From assembly GCF_001571105.1 (NCBI RefSeq), contig NZ_BCTD01000001.1: a stretch of DNA of 64,000 nt; one strand, written 5' to 3'. Numbering within the stretch: the first letter of the stretch is position 1; the number at the start of each line of letters is the position of its first letter. This stretch comes from Azotobacter vinelandii (GTDB lineage Bacteria; Pseudomonadota; Gammaproteobacteria; Pseudomonadales; Pseudomonadaceae). The notes beneath the pieces were generated by a model. That model was not told the DNA's origin. It ran no database searches and worked only from the letters and a program-made list of their open reading frames with translations. The translations under genes were made by a program, and so were the position numbers. This document shows positions 1-8,304 of the stretch, piece after piece.

Positions 1-2
1 TG

Positions 3-2069
3 GCCAGCGGCAGCCTGCCGGCCGCCGAGCCGGAAGACGACAGCGACTCCCTGCAAATGTCGCCGCTGGTGATCACCGGCGTGGCCCTGGATGCGCCGCT
101 GACCGTGGTGACCGACCCGCGCATCCCCCGCCAGCCGGTGCCGGCCAGCGACGGCGCCGACTACCTGAAGACCATTCCCGGCTTTTCCGCGATCCGCAGC
201 GGCGGGGTGAACGGCGACCCGGTGTTCCGCGGCATGTTCGGCTCGCGGCTCAAGCTGTTGACCAACGGCGGCGAGATGATCGGCGCCTGCCCGGCGCGGA
301 TGGATTCGCCCAGTTCCTACATCGCGCCGGAAACCTTCGACGAACTGACCGTCATCAAGGGCCCGCAGAGTGTGCTGCATGGCCCCGGCGCCTCGGCCGC
401 CACCGTCCTCTTCGAACGCAACCCGGAACGTTTCGACGCGCCGGGCGGGCGTGTCGACATGAGCTTCCTGGCCGGCTCCAACGGTCGCTTCGACCGCCGC
501 ATCGATGCTGCCGCCGGCGCCGAGCAGGGTTATTTCCGCCTGCTCGCCAACCGCTCCGACGCGGACGACTACGAGGATGGCGACGGCGACACCGTGCCCT
601 CGCGCTGGGACAAGTGGACCAGCGAATTCGTCGCCGGCTGGACGCCGACCGCCGACAGCCTGCTGGAACTCACCTACGGCATCGGCGACGGCGAGTCCCG
701 CTACGCCGGGCGCGGCATGGACGGCACCCGGTTCGACCGCGAGAGCCTGGGGCTGCGCTTCGAGCTGGAGAACATCGGCGAGGTTTTCCAGAAGGTCGAG
801 GCGCGGCTCTACTACAACTACGCCGACCACGTGATGGACAACTTCCGCCTGCGCAGCCCGGATGCGGATTCCAGCATGCCGATGCCGATGGCCAGCAACG
901 TCGACCGCCGCACCCTGGGCGGACGCCTGACCGGCACCTGGCGCTGGGAGCACTACCAACTGGTCGCCGGCCTCGACTACCAGACCAGCGAGCACCGCGA
1001 GCGCTCCTCCACCTACACGAGTGCGAGCCACGGCATGTCCATGGGTCATCACGTCATGACCAGCGCCTCGTTCGTCGACGCCGACGACTATCCCTGGAAC
1101 AAGGACGCCGATTTCCACAACTTCGGCCTGTTCGGCGAACTGACCCGGCACCTGGGCGACGCCTCGCGGCTCGTCCTCGGCGCGCGGCTGGATCGCAGTT
1201 ACGCCGAGGATCACCGCGATACGCTGAGCGGCAGCATGGGCATGTCGAGCTGGAACAATCCCACCGCCGGCAAGGAGCGCGGCGACACCCTGCCCAGCGG
1301 CTTCGTCCGCTACGAACACGGCCTCGCCGGCATTCCGGCGACGGCCTATGTCGGTCTGGGGCACACCCAGCGTTTCCCGGACTACTGGGAACTGTTTTCC
1401 TCCACCAACAGCATGGGCCGGACCAGCGCCTTCGATTCCATCCACCCGGAGAAGACCACCCAGCTCGACTTCGGCATCCAGTACGCGCGGGGGCCGCTGG
1501 AAGCCTGGGCCTCCGGCTACCTCGGCTGGGTGCGGGATTTCATCCTGTTCGACTACGCCAGCGGCATGTCGGGCATGGGTTCGTCCTCGGCGCGCAACAT
1601 CGACGCACGCATCTTCGGCGGCGAGGCGGGTCTGTCCTACCGCTTGAGCCAGCATTGGAAGACCGACGCCAGCCTGGCCTACGCCTGGGGCAAGAACAGC
1701 TCGGACGGCCGCGCGCTGCCGCAGATCCCGCCGCTGGAAGGGCGTTTCAGCCTGACCTACGAGCAGGGCGACTGGAGCGCCTCCGGCCTGTGGCGGCTGG
1801 TGGCCAGGCAGACGCGGGTGGCGGAAGGCCAGGGCAACGTGGTGGGGCAGGATTTCGGCAAGAGCGCCGGCTTCGGCGTGCTCTCCTTCAACGGCGCGCA
1901 CCGCTTCAACCGGCACATCAAGCTCAGCGCCGGCGTCGACAACCTGCTGGACAAGCGCTACAGCGAACACCTCAACCTGGCGGGCAACGCCGGCTTCGAC
2001 TATCCGGGCGACACGCGGATCAACGAGCCGGGGCGGACCTTGTGGGCGCGGGTGGACCTGAGCTTCTGA
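3..2069 (+). CDS. oprC: TonB-dependent copper receptor, OprC/NosA type (5' end outside window)
   Basis: This outer-membrane TonB-dependent receptor family takes up copper and is needed for maturation of copper enzymes such as nitrous oxide reductase. The reading frame is already open at base 3 and the first Met in the window (57) is internal, because residues before it read as the end of a mature N-terminus. The signal peptide and true start therefore lie upstream. The plug shows a GGEMIGACPARMDSP stretch and a VIKGPQSVLHGPG motif typical of OprC/NosA. Met/His-rich runs recur (SSMPMPMASN, SHGMSMGHHVM, SGSMGMSS, YASGMSGMGSS), which fits copper binding. The barrel ends in a terminal Phe (RVDLSF), as expected for BamA-dependent barrels. 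A weak hairpin follows the stop. The alternative, a generic siderophore receptor, is unlikely given the Met clusters. Confidence 0.88.
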   Translation, partial: ASGSLPAAEPEDDSDSLQMSPLVITGVALDAPLTVVTDPRIPRQPVPASDGADYLKTIPGFSAIRSGGVNGDPVFRGMFGSRLKLLTNGGEMIGACPARMDSPSSYIAPETFDELTVIKGPQSVLHGPGASAATVLFERNPERFDAPGGRVDMSFLAGSNGRFDRRIDAAAGAEQGYFRLLANRSDADDYEDGDGDTVPSRWDKWTSEFVAGWTPTADSLLELTYGIGDGESRYAGRGMDGTRFDRESLGLRFELENIGEVFQKVEARLYYNYADHVMDNFRLRSPDADSSMPMPMASNVDRRTLGGRLTGTWRWEHYQLVAGLDYQTSEHRERSSTYTSASHGMSMGHHVMTSASFVDADDYPWNKDADFHNFGLFGELTRHLGDASRLVLGARLDRSYAEDHRDTLSGSMGMSSWNNPTAGKERGDTLPSGFVRYEHGLAGIPATAYVGLGHTQRFPDYWELFSSTNSMGRTSAFDSIHPEKTTQLDFGIQYARGPLEAWASGYLGWVRDFILFDYASGMSGMGSSSARNIDARIFGGEAGLSYRLSQHWKTDASLAYAWGKNSSDGRALPQIPPLEGRFSLTYEQGDWSASGLWRLVARQTRVAEGQGNVVGQDFGKSAGFGVLSFNGAHRFNRHIKLSAGVDNLLDKRYSEHLNLAGNAGFDYPGDTRINEPGRTLWARVDLSF

Positions 2070-2075
2070 CGGCCG

Positions 2076-2091
2076 GGGGTGTCGCCACCCC
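2076..2091 (+). terminator. weak hairpin after the copper receptor gene
   Basis: GGGGTG and CACCCC pair around a TCGC loop just after the stop codon. No T-tract follows, so its role as a terminator is uncertain. Confidence 0.3.
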
Positions 2092-2214
2092 GAGGGAGCG
2101 AACCCGTTCGCGATGCTTCCGGCTTTCGGCGCCGCCATCGCCGGTGGGTCAGCTCCCGCGCTCCGGTCGTTCATCGCACCGTTTGGGGCGTGTCACTGCG
2201 GCGTGCTGGCCTTT

Positions 2215-2290
2215 CGGTTAGAAAATATTAAAAGGTTATTAGTTTAATAATTTATTAGATCGAAATCGGATAAAAGATTTAGGCTCCCCA
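2215..2290 (+). promoter_or_regulatory. AT-rich promoter region of the binding-protein gene
   Basis: This is a sharply AT-rich stretch in otherwise GC-rich DNA, directly upstream of the binding-protein gene. It holds a perfect inverted repeat TTATTA-GTT-TAATAA at 2236-2250. It is likely the promoter and a regulator site. I could not assign a clean -35/-10 pair. Confidence 0.5.
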
Positions 2291-2346
2291 GCTTCTCAGT
2301 GGCTTGCGCGGGCGCGCGGGCCGGTCCAAGCAGAGGGAGTCAGAAA

Positions 2347-3309
2347 ATGCGTTCCATAACCTTCCATCGGCGCCTGCTGGGGGCCCTGACGCTCGTCGCC
2401 GGCCTGGCGCTCGGGTTGCCCGGTGTCGCCAGCGCCGAGCAGCAGGCCCTGAAGATCGGCTTCCAGAAGGGCGGCGGCCTGCTGGCGGTGCTGAAGTCCC
2501 AGGGCGTCCTGGAGAAATCCCTGGGAGAGCAGGGCTACCGGGTGACCTGGCACGAATTCCAGGCCGGCCCGCAACTACTCGAAGCGCTGAACGCCGGCAG
2601 CGTCGATTTCGGCTACACCGGGGCGCCGCCGCCGATCTTCGCCCAGGCGGCCGGCATCGATCTGGTCTATGTCGGTGCCGAACCCCACGCGCCGAGGACC
2701 GAGGCGATCGTCACCCACAAGGATTCGCCGATCGCCGACATCGCTGGGCTCAAGGGCAAGAAAGTGGCGGTGCAGAAAGGCTCCAGCGCCAATTACCTGC
2801 TGGTGGCTTCGCTGGCCAAGGCCGGCCTGAGTTTCGCCGACATCCAGCCGGTCTACCTGCCGCCGGCCGATGCCAGGGCGGCCTTCGAGAACCGCAGCGT
2901 CGATGCCTGGTCGGTATGGGACCCTTACCTGGCGGCCATCGAGAAGGGCGCATCGGTCAGGGTGCTGGGCAACTACGAGGGGCTGTCGCAGACCAACGCC
3001 TTCTACGAGGCGTCGCGCCGTTTCGCCGAGACCAATCCGAAGCTGCTCCAGGCGCTCCTGGGCGAGCTGGCCAAGGCCGGTGCCTGGGCCAACGACAACC
3101 CCGGGGAGGTGGCGCGCCTGCTCGCCCCGCAACTGGGGTTGCCCGAGGATGTCCTGACCCTTTGGCAGAAACGCGCCCGCTATGGCGTGCAACCCCTGTC
3201 GGCGGAGATCGTCGCGGTGCAACAGAAGGTCGCCGATACCTTTCATGAGCAGAAGCTGATCCCCAGGTCGGTGAAAGTCGGGGAGATCGTCTGGAAGGCA
3301 CCGCAATAG
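2347..3309 (+). CDS. ABC transporter periplasmic binding protein, aliphatic sulfonate (SsuA) family
   Basis: This is a predicted periplasmic substrate-binding protein of 320 residues. An in-frame upstream Met exists, but the start at 2347 is preferred: it has a GAGGGAG ribosome site close upstream and gives a clean signal peptide (RRLLGALTLVAGLALGLPGVASA). The mature part opens LKIGFQKGGGLLAVLKSQG and has HEFQAGPQLLEALNAGSVDFGYTG, QKGSSANYLL and WSVWDPYLAAIE. These are hallmarks of the SsuA/TauA/nitrate-type NMT1 fold that binds sulfonates or sulfate esters. No permease or ATPase gene adjoins it in the window, so it is an orphan component that must share a transporter. The exact ligand cannot be read from sequence. 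Confidence 0.85.
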   Translation: MRSITFHRRLLGALTLVAGLALGLPGVASAEQQALKIGFQKGGGLLAVLKSQGVLEKSLGEQGYRVTWHEFQAGPQLLEALNAGSVDFGYTGAPPPIFAQAAGIDLVYVGAEPHAPRTEAIVTHKDSPIADIAGLKGKKVAVQKGSSANYLLVASLAKAGLSFADIQPVYLPPADARAAFENRSVDAWSVWDPYLAAIEKGASVRVLGNYEGLSQTNAFYEASRRFAETNPKLLQALLGELAKAGAWANDNPGEVARLLAPQLGLPEDVLTLWQKRARYGVQPLSAEIVAVQQKVADTFHEQKLIPRSVKVGEIVWKAPQ

Positions 3310-3356
3310 TTCCTCGACGCGGCCGTCTTCTTCCCCGAGCCGGCCGTTCCTCCCGC

Positions 3357-3383
3357 GCATGCGCCGCGCTCGCCGGCGCATGC
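3357..3383. terminator. inverted repeat, possible terminator
   Basis: GCATGCGCC at 3357-3365 pairs perfectly with GGCGCATGC at 3375-3383 across a 9-base loop, about 50 bases after the binding-protein stop. It lacks a T-tract. Confidence 0.35.
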
Positions 3384-3571
3384 CGCTCTCCTCGAGCCGC
3401 CCGCACTTCCCGACGCCGATGAACCTGTCGTGGAACGAAGAGCGCCGGGCGTTTTCTCCCGGCGGCAGTCGCTCGTCCTCGCCCGGCCCGACGCCGGGTC
3501 CCGTGGTGCCTTCGCAGGCTTTCCGGCCGGAAGGCCACGCCATCCATCTTGCCAGCATGCCGCGACTACCC

Positions 3572-3600
3572 ACCTGGGGGGGAATACCTGGGGGGGGAGG
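3572..3600 (+). repeat. tandem G-rich repeat, possible operator
   Basis: Two adjacent copies of ACCTGGGGGGG are separated by AAT. The downstream sequence resembles a -24 type element (GGGCAG, 5 bases, TTGTC). A looser TACCCGGATGGGGGG element precedes the same motif upstream of the LuxR gene at 13436-13450. Confidence 0.4.
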
Positions 3601-3721
3601 GGCAGTATTCTTGTCGTGACGGTCACCGCTTCGTCCCGCCTGCGGAACCGCGCGCAGAACAAAAACAAGATCGAGAGGAAAGCCGGCACGACCGGCCCGA
3701 GGTAGAAAGATGGATCGACGA
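3599..3721 (+). pseudogene. relic copy of the LuxR-gene leader and start
   Basis: GGGCAGTATTCTTGTC here parallels GGGCATTATTCTTGCC at 13469-13484. Further on, GAGGTAGAAAGATGGATCGACG parallels GAGGTACAGAGGATGGATCGACG, which covers the ribosome site and first codons (Met-Asp-Arg-Arg) of the regulator at 13563. After that the resemblance ends and the frame is lost. I read it as the truncated 5' stump of a second LuxR-type gene. This rests on eye alignment. Confidence 0.5.
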
Positions 3722-3903
3722 TACCGACCACCGGCTTGCAGCCACCCCGGCTGATCCGCAACGCCCCTGGCAAGCGCCAGTCCGCCCAATCCAACGAAAC
3801 CGACGTACGACCCGCCGTGCCACCGCCGCGGGACGCGGCACCGTCTTGCCGGGTCGCGGAACCCGGCCCGTCCGCGTCATGCTCCAGCAACAGGAATGAA
3901 TCC

Positions 3904-5268
3904 ATGCGTTTCAACAAGAAGAATCCAGCCTGTGCCGCGTCCTTGACTCTCGCCCTGGGCATTTCGACGGCCGCCGTCGCCGCCGACGACGACGAGGGCT
4001 TTCTCGAGGGCTCCCGCTTCAAGGTACTCAACCGCAACATCTACTTCAGCCAGGACTTTCGCAACGGCGACAGCGCCCTCAACCCGCAGACCGGCGAGAA
4101 GAAGACCCGCCGCAGCGAGTGGGCGCACGGCGTGATCGCCACCTTCGAGTCCGGCTTCACCCCCGGCCCGATCGGCTTCGGCCTGGACGTGCGCGGCCAG
4201 TTCGGGATCAAGCTGGACGGCGGCGACGGTCTGGTCGGTAACGGCATGGCGGGCAACGGTATCGTCCCGCGGCGCGGCTACAATTTCGACGGCAGCCCCA
4301 AGGACGAATTCGGCCGGCTCGACGTGGCGCTGAAGATGCGCCTGTTCGACGACACCGAACTGCGCTACGGCGATGTCCGCCCGCTCACCCCGGTGGTCAA
4401 CACCAGTGACATCCGCCTGCTGCCGCAGAGCTTTCGCGGCGGCACCGTGATGAACACCTCGATCGAGGGCCTGACCCTGCAGGCCGGCAAGCTGGAATCC
4501 AACGCCGACCGTACCGCCACCGCCCACAACGGCGACCTCGGTACCGCCTACGGCGGGCGCTTCAAGGAGTCCGACGACTTCGTCTACTTCGGCGCCGACT
4601 ACCAGGTCAACGATCGCCTGCTCCTGCGCCTGCACCACGGCCGGCTCGACGACGTGTGGAACCAGGCGTTCCTCGGCGTCGAGTGGAACCAGCCGCTGCG
4701 CGAGGGCCTGAAGCTCCGCGCCGGCGGCAAGTACTACCGCACCCGCGACACCGGCAAGTCGCTGATGGGCGATATCAACAACGATTCCTGGAGCGCCCAT
4801 GTCGGCCTCGACGTCGGCGCCCACAGCTTCACCGTGGCGCGCACTCACATCGACGGCGACACACCGTTCGACTATGTGTGGAACACCTGGGACTTCTACC
4901 TGGACACCTTCTCCCAGTCCTCCGACTTCAACAACCCCAACGAACGGGTGTGGATGGCGCGCTACGACTACGACTTCGCCGGCATCGGCATCCCCGGCCT
5001 GAGCTTCACCACCCGCTACATGCGCGGCACCGACATCGACGGCACTAAGGCCGGGCCGCACTACGCCGCCTACCAGAACATCCGCGACGGTCGCCACTGG
5101 GAGAACGACGTCTGGCTCGGCTACGTGGTGCAGAGCGGTCCGGCCAAGGACATGACCTTCCGCATCTGGCACGCCACCCACCGCGTCTACGGCGACCACA
5201 CCGCCGAGGCCAACCTCGACGAACTGCGTCTGATCTTCGAATACCCGCTCGACTTCCGTCTGTTCTGA
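3904..5268 (+). CDS. OprD-family outer-membrane porin (copy A)
   Basis: This 454-residue porin belongs to the OprD/Opd family of substrate-selective channels for amino acids, aromatic acids and other small organic acids. The start at 3904 follows AGGA and yields a signal peptide ending AAVA. Family marks are FLEGSRFKVLNRNIYFSQDF near the mature N-terminus, DDTELRYGDVRPLTPVV, LLPQSFRG and the C-terminal ELRLIFEYPLDFRLF ending in Phe. It is closely similar to copy B at 10722, so the two are paralogues. A strong terminator follows, so it may be transcribed alone, although the PQQ dehydrogenase starts about 200 bases downstream. It may import the substrate or export the acid product of that enzyme; this is inference from position. 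The substrate is not predictable. Confidence 0.9.
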   Translation: MRFNKKNPACAASLTLALGISTAAVAADDDEGFLEGSRFKVLNRNIYFSQDFRNGDSALNPQTGEKKTRRSEWAHGVIATFESGFTPGPIGFGLDVRGQFGIKLDGGDGLVGNGMAGNGIVPRRGYNFDGSPKDEFGRLDVALKMRLFDDTELRYGDVRPLTPVVNTSDIRLLPQSFRGGTVMNTSIEGLTLQAGKLESNADRTATAHNGDLGTAYGGRFKESDDFVYFGADYQVNDRLLLRLHHGRLDDVWNQAFLGVEWNQPLREGLKLRAGGKYYRTRDTGKSLMGDINNDSWSAHVGLDVGAHSFTVARTHIDGDTPFDYVWNTWDFYLDTFSQSSDFNNPNERVWMARYDYDFAGIGIPGLSFTTRYMRGTDIDGTKAGPHYAAYQNIRDGRHWENDVWLGYVVQSGPAKDMTFRIWHATHRVYGDHTAEANLDELRLIFEYPLDFRLF

Positions 5269-5278
5269 ACAGGCCCTT

Positions 5279-5313
5279 GCCCCTGCGGGAGCATCTCCCG
5301 CAGGGGCTTTTTT
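5279..5313 (+). terminator. intrinsic terminator after porin A
   Basis: GCCCCTGCGGGAG and CTCCCGCAGGGGC form a perfect long stem with a very short loop, followed by six T residues. It is a textbook rho-independent terminator. Confidence 0.93.
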
Positions 5314-5473
5314 CGTTTCGCGGCCGCGGTTGCGGCCAATCGGGGCTCCTGCCTCCGTCTTTCGCACTACTCTTGTTCGATAACCAAGCTGCCGGCCCGG
5401 GTCGGACACGTTCCCGTCCGCTATGCGGCCGGTGTTTTCCGCTACGCGACAGACGCGGGTAGGGGAGGCACGA

Positions 5474-7879
5474 ATGGTCACGACAAGGGCGGCGCAGCCG
5501 CTGCGCATCACGCTGACCGGGATACTGGCGCTGCTGATGGGCGCCCTGTTGGCGCTCGGCGGCGCCTATCTGGCGGTCCTGGGCGGCTCCTGGTACTACC
5601 TGCTCGCCGGCCTCGGGCTGCTGGCCGTGGGCATCCTGATCCTGGCGAGACGGCGGCTGGCGATCTGGCTGTATGCCGTGCTGCTGCTCGCCACCCTGGC
5701 CTGGACGATTCACGAGGCCGGCTCCGACTGGTGGCGGCTGGCGGCGCGCATCGACCTGTGGTGGGTGCTGGGGCTCTGGCTGCTGCTGCCCTTCGTCAAC
5801 CGCCATATCGGCGTCCCGGCGCGCTGGCGGGACGGCGCCAGCGGCCTGCTCGGCATCGCTCTGCTGCTCGGCGCGTTGCTGGCCGGTTACGCGCTGACCC
5901 GGGACCATTCGCGCATCGCCGGCGAGTTCGGTGCCGAGCGCATGGCCGGCGCAAGCCCGGCGGGAGCGGCCGACCGCTCGGCGAGCGAGTGGCCGGCATA
6001 CGGCGGCTCGGCGCGCGGCGACCGCTACTCGGCGGCCGACCTGATCACCCCCGGAAACGTCGGACGGCTGAAGAAGGCCTGGGAATACCATACCGGCGAC
6101 TGGCCCCGCGAAGGCGACCCGGCCGAATTCACCAACCAGGTCACGCCGCTGAAGATCGGCGACAGCCTGTTCATCTGCACCCCCCACAGCATCGCCATCG
6201 CCTTGGACGCGGACAGCGGCGAGGAACTGTGGCGCTTCGATCCGAACATCAACCGCGAGGCCAAGTACTACCAGCACATGACCTGCCGCGGCTTGGCCTA
6301 TCACGATGCGGCGGCCTACCCCGGCGCCGGCGGCGAGGCCGCCGCCGGCGTTCCCGCGCGCTGCAGCCGCAGGCTGTTCCTGCCGACCAACGACGCCACG
6401 CTGTACGCGCTGGACCCCGGCGACGGCAAGCCGTGCGAGGACTTCGGCACGGGCGGCATGATCGACCTGAAGGTGGGCCTGGGCGACCAGGCCCTGGGGG
6501 TGTACCTGCCGACCTCGCCGCCGGTGGTGACCGAGAAGCTGCTGATCGTCGGCGGCTCGGTGACCGACAACGGCTCGGTGGACTCCCCCGGCGGGGTGAT
6601 CCGCGCCTACGACGTGCGCAGCGGCGCGCTGGTGTGGAACTGGGACCCGGGCAACCCGGAAGCCACCGAGCCCCTGCCGGCGGGCGGGACCTACGTGCGC
6701 AGCACGCCGAACTCCTGGACCATCGCCGTGGCCGACGAAGGGTTGGGGCTGGTCTTCATCCCCACCGGCAACCAGACGCCGGACCAGTGGGGAGCGCGGC
6801 GCTCGCCGCAGGCCGAGCGTTTCACCGCGGCCCTGGTGGCGCTCGATCTGGCCAGCGGCAAGGTGCGCTGGGAATTCCAGGCCGTGCACCACGACCTGTG
6901 GGACCGCGACCTGCCTTCGCAACCGACCCTGGTCGATCTCGACGGCCCGCAGGGCAAGGTGCCGGCGATCATCCAGGCGACCAAGGGCGGCGATCTGTTC
7001 GTGCTGGACCGGCGCACCGGCCAGCCCGTGGTGCCAGTGCGCGAGCGGCCCGTGCCGCAGGGCGCGGTCACGGGCGATTTCACCGCACCGACCCAGCCGG
7101 CCTCCGATCTCAGCTACGCCCCGCAGGAGCCGCTGCGCGAGCGCGACATGTGGGGCGCCACGCCGTTCGATCAACTGCTGTGCCGCATCCGCTTCCGCCA
7201 GTTGCGCTACGAGGGGGACTTCACGCCGCCGAGCGAGCAGGGCTCGCTGATCTACCCCGGCAATGTCGGCACCTTCAACTGGCCATCGCTGGCGGTCGAT
7301 CCGCAGCGGCAACTGCTGTTCGCCGCGCCCAACTACCTGGCCTTCGTCTCGCGGCTGGTCGAGCGCGGCGAGGTCGAGGCCAGGGAACGCCGCGAAGGCG
7401 GCGGCGAACTCGGCCTGCAGCCCAATCTCGGTGCTCCCTACCTGGTGCACCTGGGACCGTTCGTCTCCCCGCTGGGCCTGCCCTGCCAGTCGCCCCCCTG
7501 GGGCTACGTCACGGCGGTGGATCTGCGCAGCATGCAGCCGGTGTGGATGCACAAGAACGGCACCAGCCGCGACAACGCGCCGTTCATCCCGTTCGCCGTG
7601 GGCGTGCCCGCGCTGGGCGGGCCCCTGGTCACCGCCGGCGGCGTGGCCTTTCTCAGCGGCACGCTGGATTACTACCTGCGCGCCTACGATCTGCGCAACG
7701 GCGAGGAACTGTGGAAGGGGCGCCTGCCCGCGGGTGGCCAGGCGACGCCGATCACCTACCTGTCGGAAAAGACCGGCAAGCAGTTCGTCGTGGTGATGGC
7801 CGGCGGGCACAGCTCGTTCGGCACCCGGATCGGCGACTCGCTGGTCGCCTGGACACTGGAGGACGAGACGGAGCGCTGA
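5474..7879 (+). CDS. gcd: membrane-bound PQQ-dependent dehydrogenase, glucose/quinate family
   Basis: This 801-residue inner-membrane quinoprotein oxidises an aldose or polyol in the periplasm (glucose to gluconolactone in Gcd) and passes electrons to ubiquinone. The start at 5474 follows GGGAGG at ideal spacing; a Met 17 codons upstream has no such site. About five hydrophobic helices occupy residues 10-150, then a PQQ beta-propeller starts around WPAYGGSARGDRYS. HHDLWDRDLPSQPTL (about residue 472) matches the Gcd segment carrying the catalytic Asp, and ATKGGDLFVLDRRTG (about 502) the Lys that contacts PQQ. Length is close to E. coli Gcd (796). Quinate/shikimate dehydrogenase has the same architecture, so the substrate is open; OprD-type rather than OprB-type porins nearby make a non-glucose substrate plausible. 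No pqq biosynthesis genes are in the window. Confidence 0.85.
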   Translation: MVTTRAAQPLRITLTGILALLMGALLALGGAYLAVLGGSWYYLLAGLGLLAVGILILARRRLAIWLYAVLLLATLAWTIHEAGSDWWRLAARIDLWWVLGLWLLLPFVNRHIGVPARWRDGASGLLGIALLLGALLAGYALTRDHSRIAGEFGAERMAGASPAGAADRSASEWPAYGGSARGDRYSAADLITPGNVGRLKKAWEYHTGDWPREGDPAEFTNQVTPLKIGDSLFICTPHSIAIALDADSGEELWRFDPNINREAKYYQHMTCRGLAYHDAAAYPGAGGEAAAGVPARCSRRLFLPTNDATLYALDPGDGKPCEDFGTGGMIDLKVGLGDQALGVYLPTSPPVVTEKLLIVGGSVTDNGSVDSPGGVIRAYDVRSGALVWNWDPGNPEATEPLPAGGTYVRSTPNSWTIAVADEGLGLVFIPTGNQTPDQWGARRSPQAERFTAALVALDLASGKVRWEFQAVHHDLWDRDLPSQPTLVDLDGPQGKVPAIIQATKGGDLFVLDRRTGQPVVPVRERPVPQGAVTGDFTAPTQPASDLSYAPQEPLRERDMWGATPFDQLLCRIRFRQLRYEGDFTPPSEQGSLIYPGNVGTFNWPSLAVDPQRQLLFAAPNYLAFVSRLVERGEVEARERREGGGELGLQPNLGAPYLVHLGPFVSPLGLPCQSPPWGYVTAVDLRSMQPVWMHKNGTSRDNAPFIPFAVGVPALGGPLVTAGGVAFLSGTLDYYLRAYDLRNGEELWKGRLPAGGQATPITYLSEKTGKQFVVVMAGGHSSFGTRIGDSLVAWTLEDETER

Positions 7880-8017
7880 AGCCCGCCGCTGGAATCGCTG
7901 ATGGCGACATCGTCGCATTTGGCCAATTCCGGTTTTCCGGGCTACGTTGAAAGAGGGGCCGCGCATGATGCGAAAGCGCCCCGGATAGAGCGAAAAACGG
8001 ATAGGGAGATCTAAGCA

Positions 8018-8158
8018 GTGGGTGACTTTTATCAGGTCGGAAGCAAAGTGATTTCTGGCGAAGACTATGGATTTCAGATCGAGGAGGAAGAAGAGGAGGA
8101 AGAGGAGGAGCTTTTCTATCCCGACCTCGACCATGTAGCGAAACTCAGCGATAACTGA
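8018..8158 (+). CDS. acidic microprotein with ten-glutamate run
   Basis: This is a 46-residue ORF starting with GTG, preceded by AGGGAG at good spacing and closed by a strong hairpin just after the stop, which argues that it is a real transcribed unit. The peptide starts MGDFYQVGSKVISGEDYGFQ, then has ten consecutive Glu (residues 22-31), then LFYPDLDHVAKLSDN. It is extremely acidic with no signal peptide or membrane segment. Its position after the PQQ dehydrogenase suggests a link to that system but proves nothing. An E-x3-Y spacing (Glu30/Tyr34) as in PQQ precursor PqqA is present, but the rest does not resemble PqqA. I do not recognise a family. Confidence 0.6.
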   Translation: MGDFYQVGSKVISGEDYGFQIEEEEEEEEEELFYPDLDHVAKLSDN

Positions 8159-8159
8159 A

Positions 8160-8188
8160 CAGGAAGGCCGCGAAATGCGGCCTTCCTG
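8160..8188 (+). terminator. hairpin terminator after the microprotein
   Basis: CAGGAAGGCCGC and GCGGCCTTCCTG form a perfect 12-base-pair stem with a GAAAT loop, starting two bases after the microprotein stop. Only a short mixed sequence follows instead of a T-tract. Confidence 0.7.
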
Positions 8189-8304
8189 CTGTATGGGTAT
8201 CTGGTTTGCCCGAGCGTCCGGCGGACGCAGCCATGGGCGCTGTCGTCTACCCTTTCTCAAGGCGTTTCGCTGCATCTCTGGCGGACTGAAAGGGAGAAAA
8301 AGCA

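Larger units (their letters stand above)
3310..3903. other. long intergenic region with relic leader sequences
   Basis: No convincing gene is visible in this 594-base stretch. It contains a perfect inverted repeat (GCATGCGCC/GGCGCATGC, 3357-3383, possible terminator of the binding-protein gene), a G-rich tandem repeat (3572-3600) and a segment (about 3599-3721) resembling the leader and first codons of the LuxR-type gene at 13563. The last bases before 3904 are shared with the second OprD gene's leader. Confidence 0.6.

Noticed and set aside
7902..7917. Possible -24/-12 promoter (TGGCGA-CATCG-TCGCA) before the microprotein
   Set aside because: The spacing is right, but TTGCA is replaced by TCGCA and TGGCAC by TGGCGA; too weak to list as a promoter.
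8018..8158. PqqA (PQQ precursor peptide)
   Set aside because: Only the E-x3-Y spacing fits; the surrounding residues differ, the peptide is longer and no pqqBCDE genes are near.
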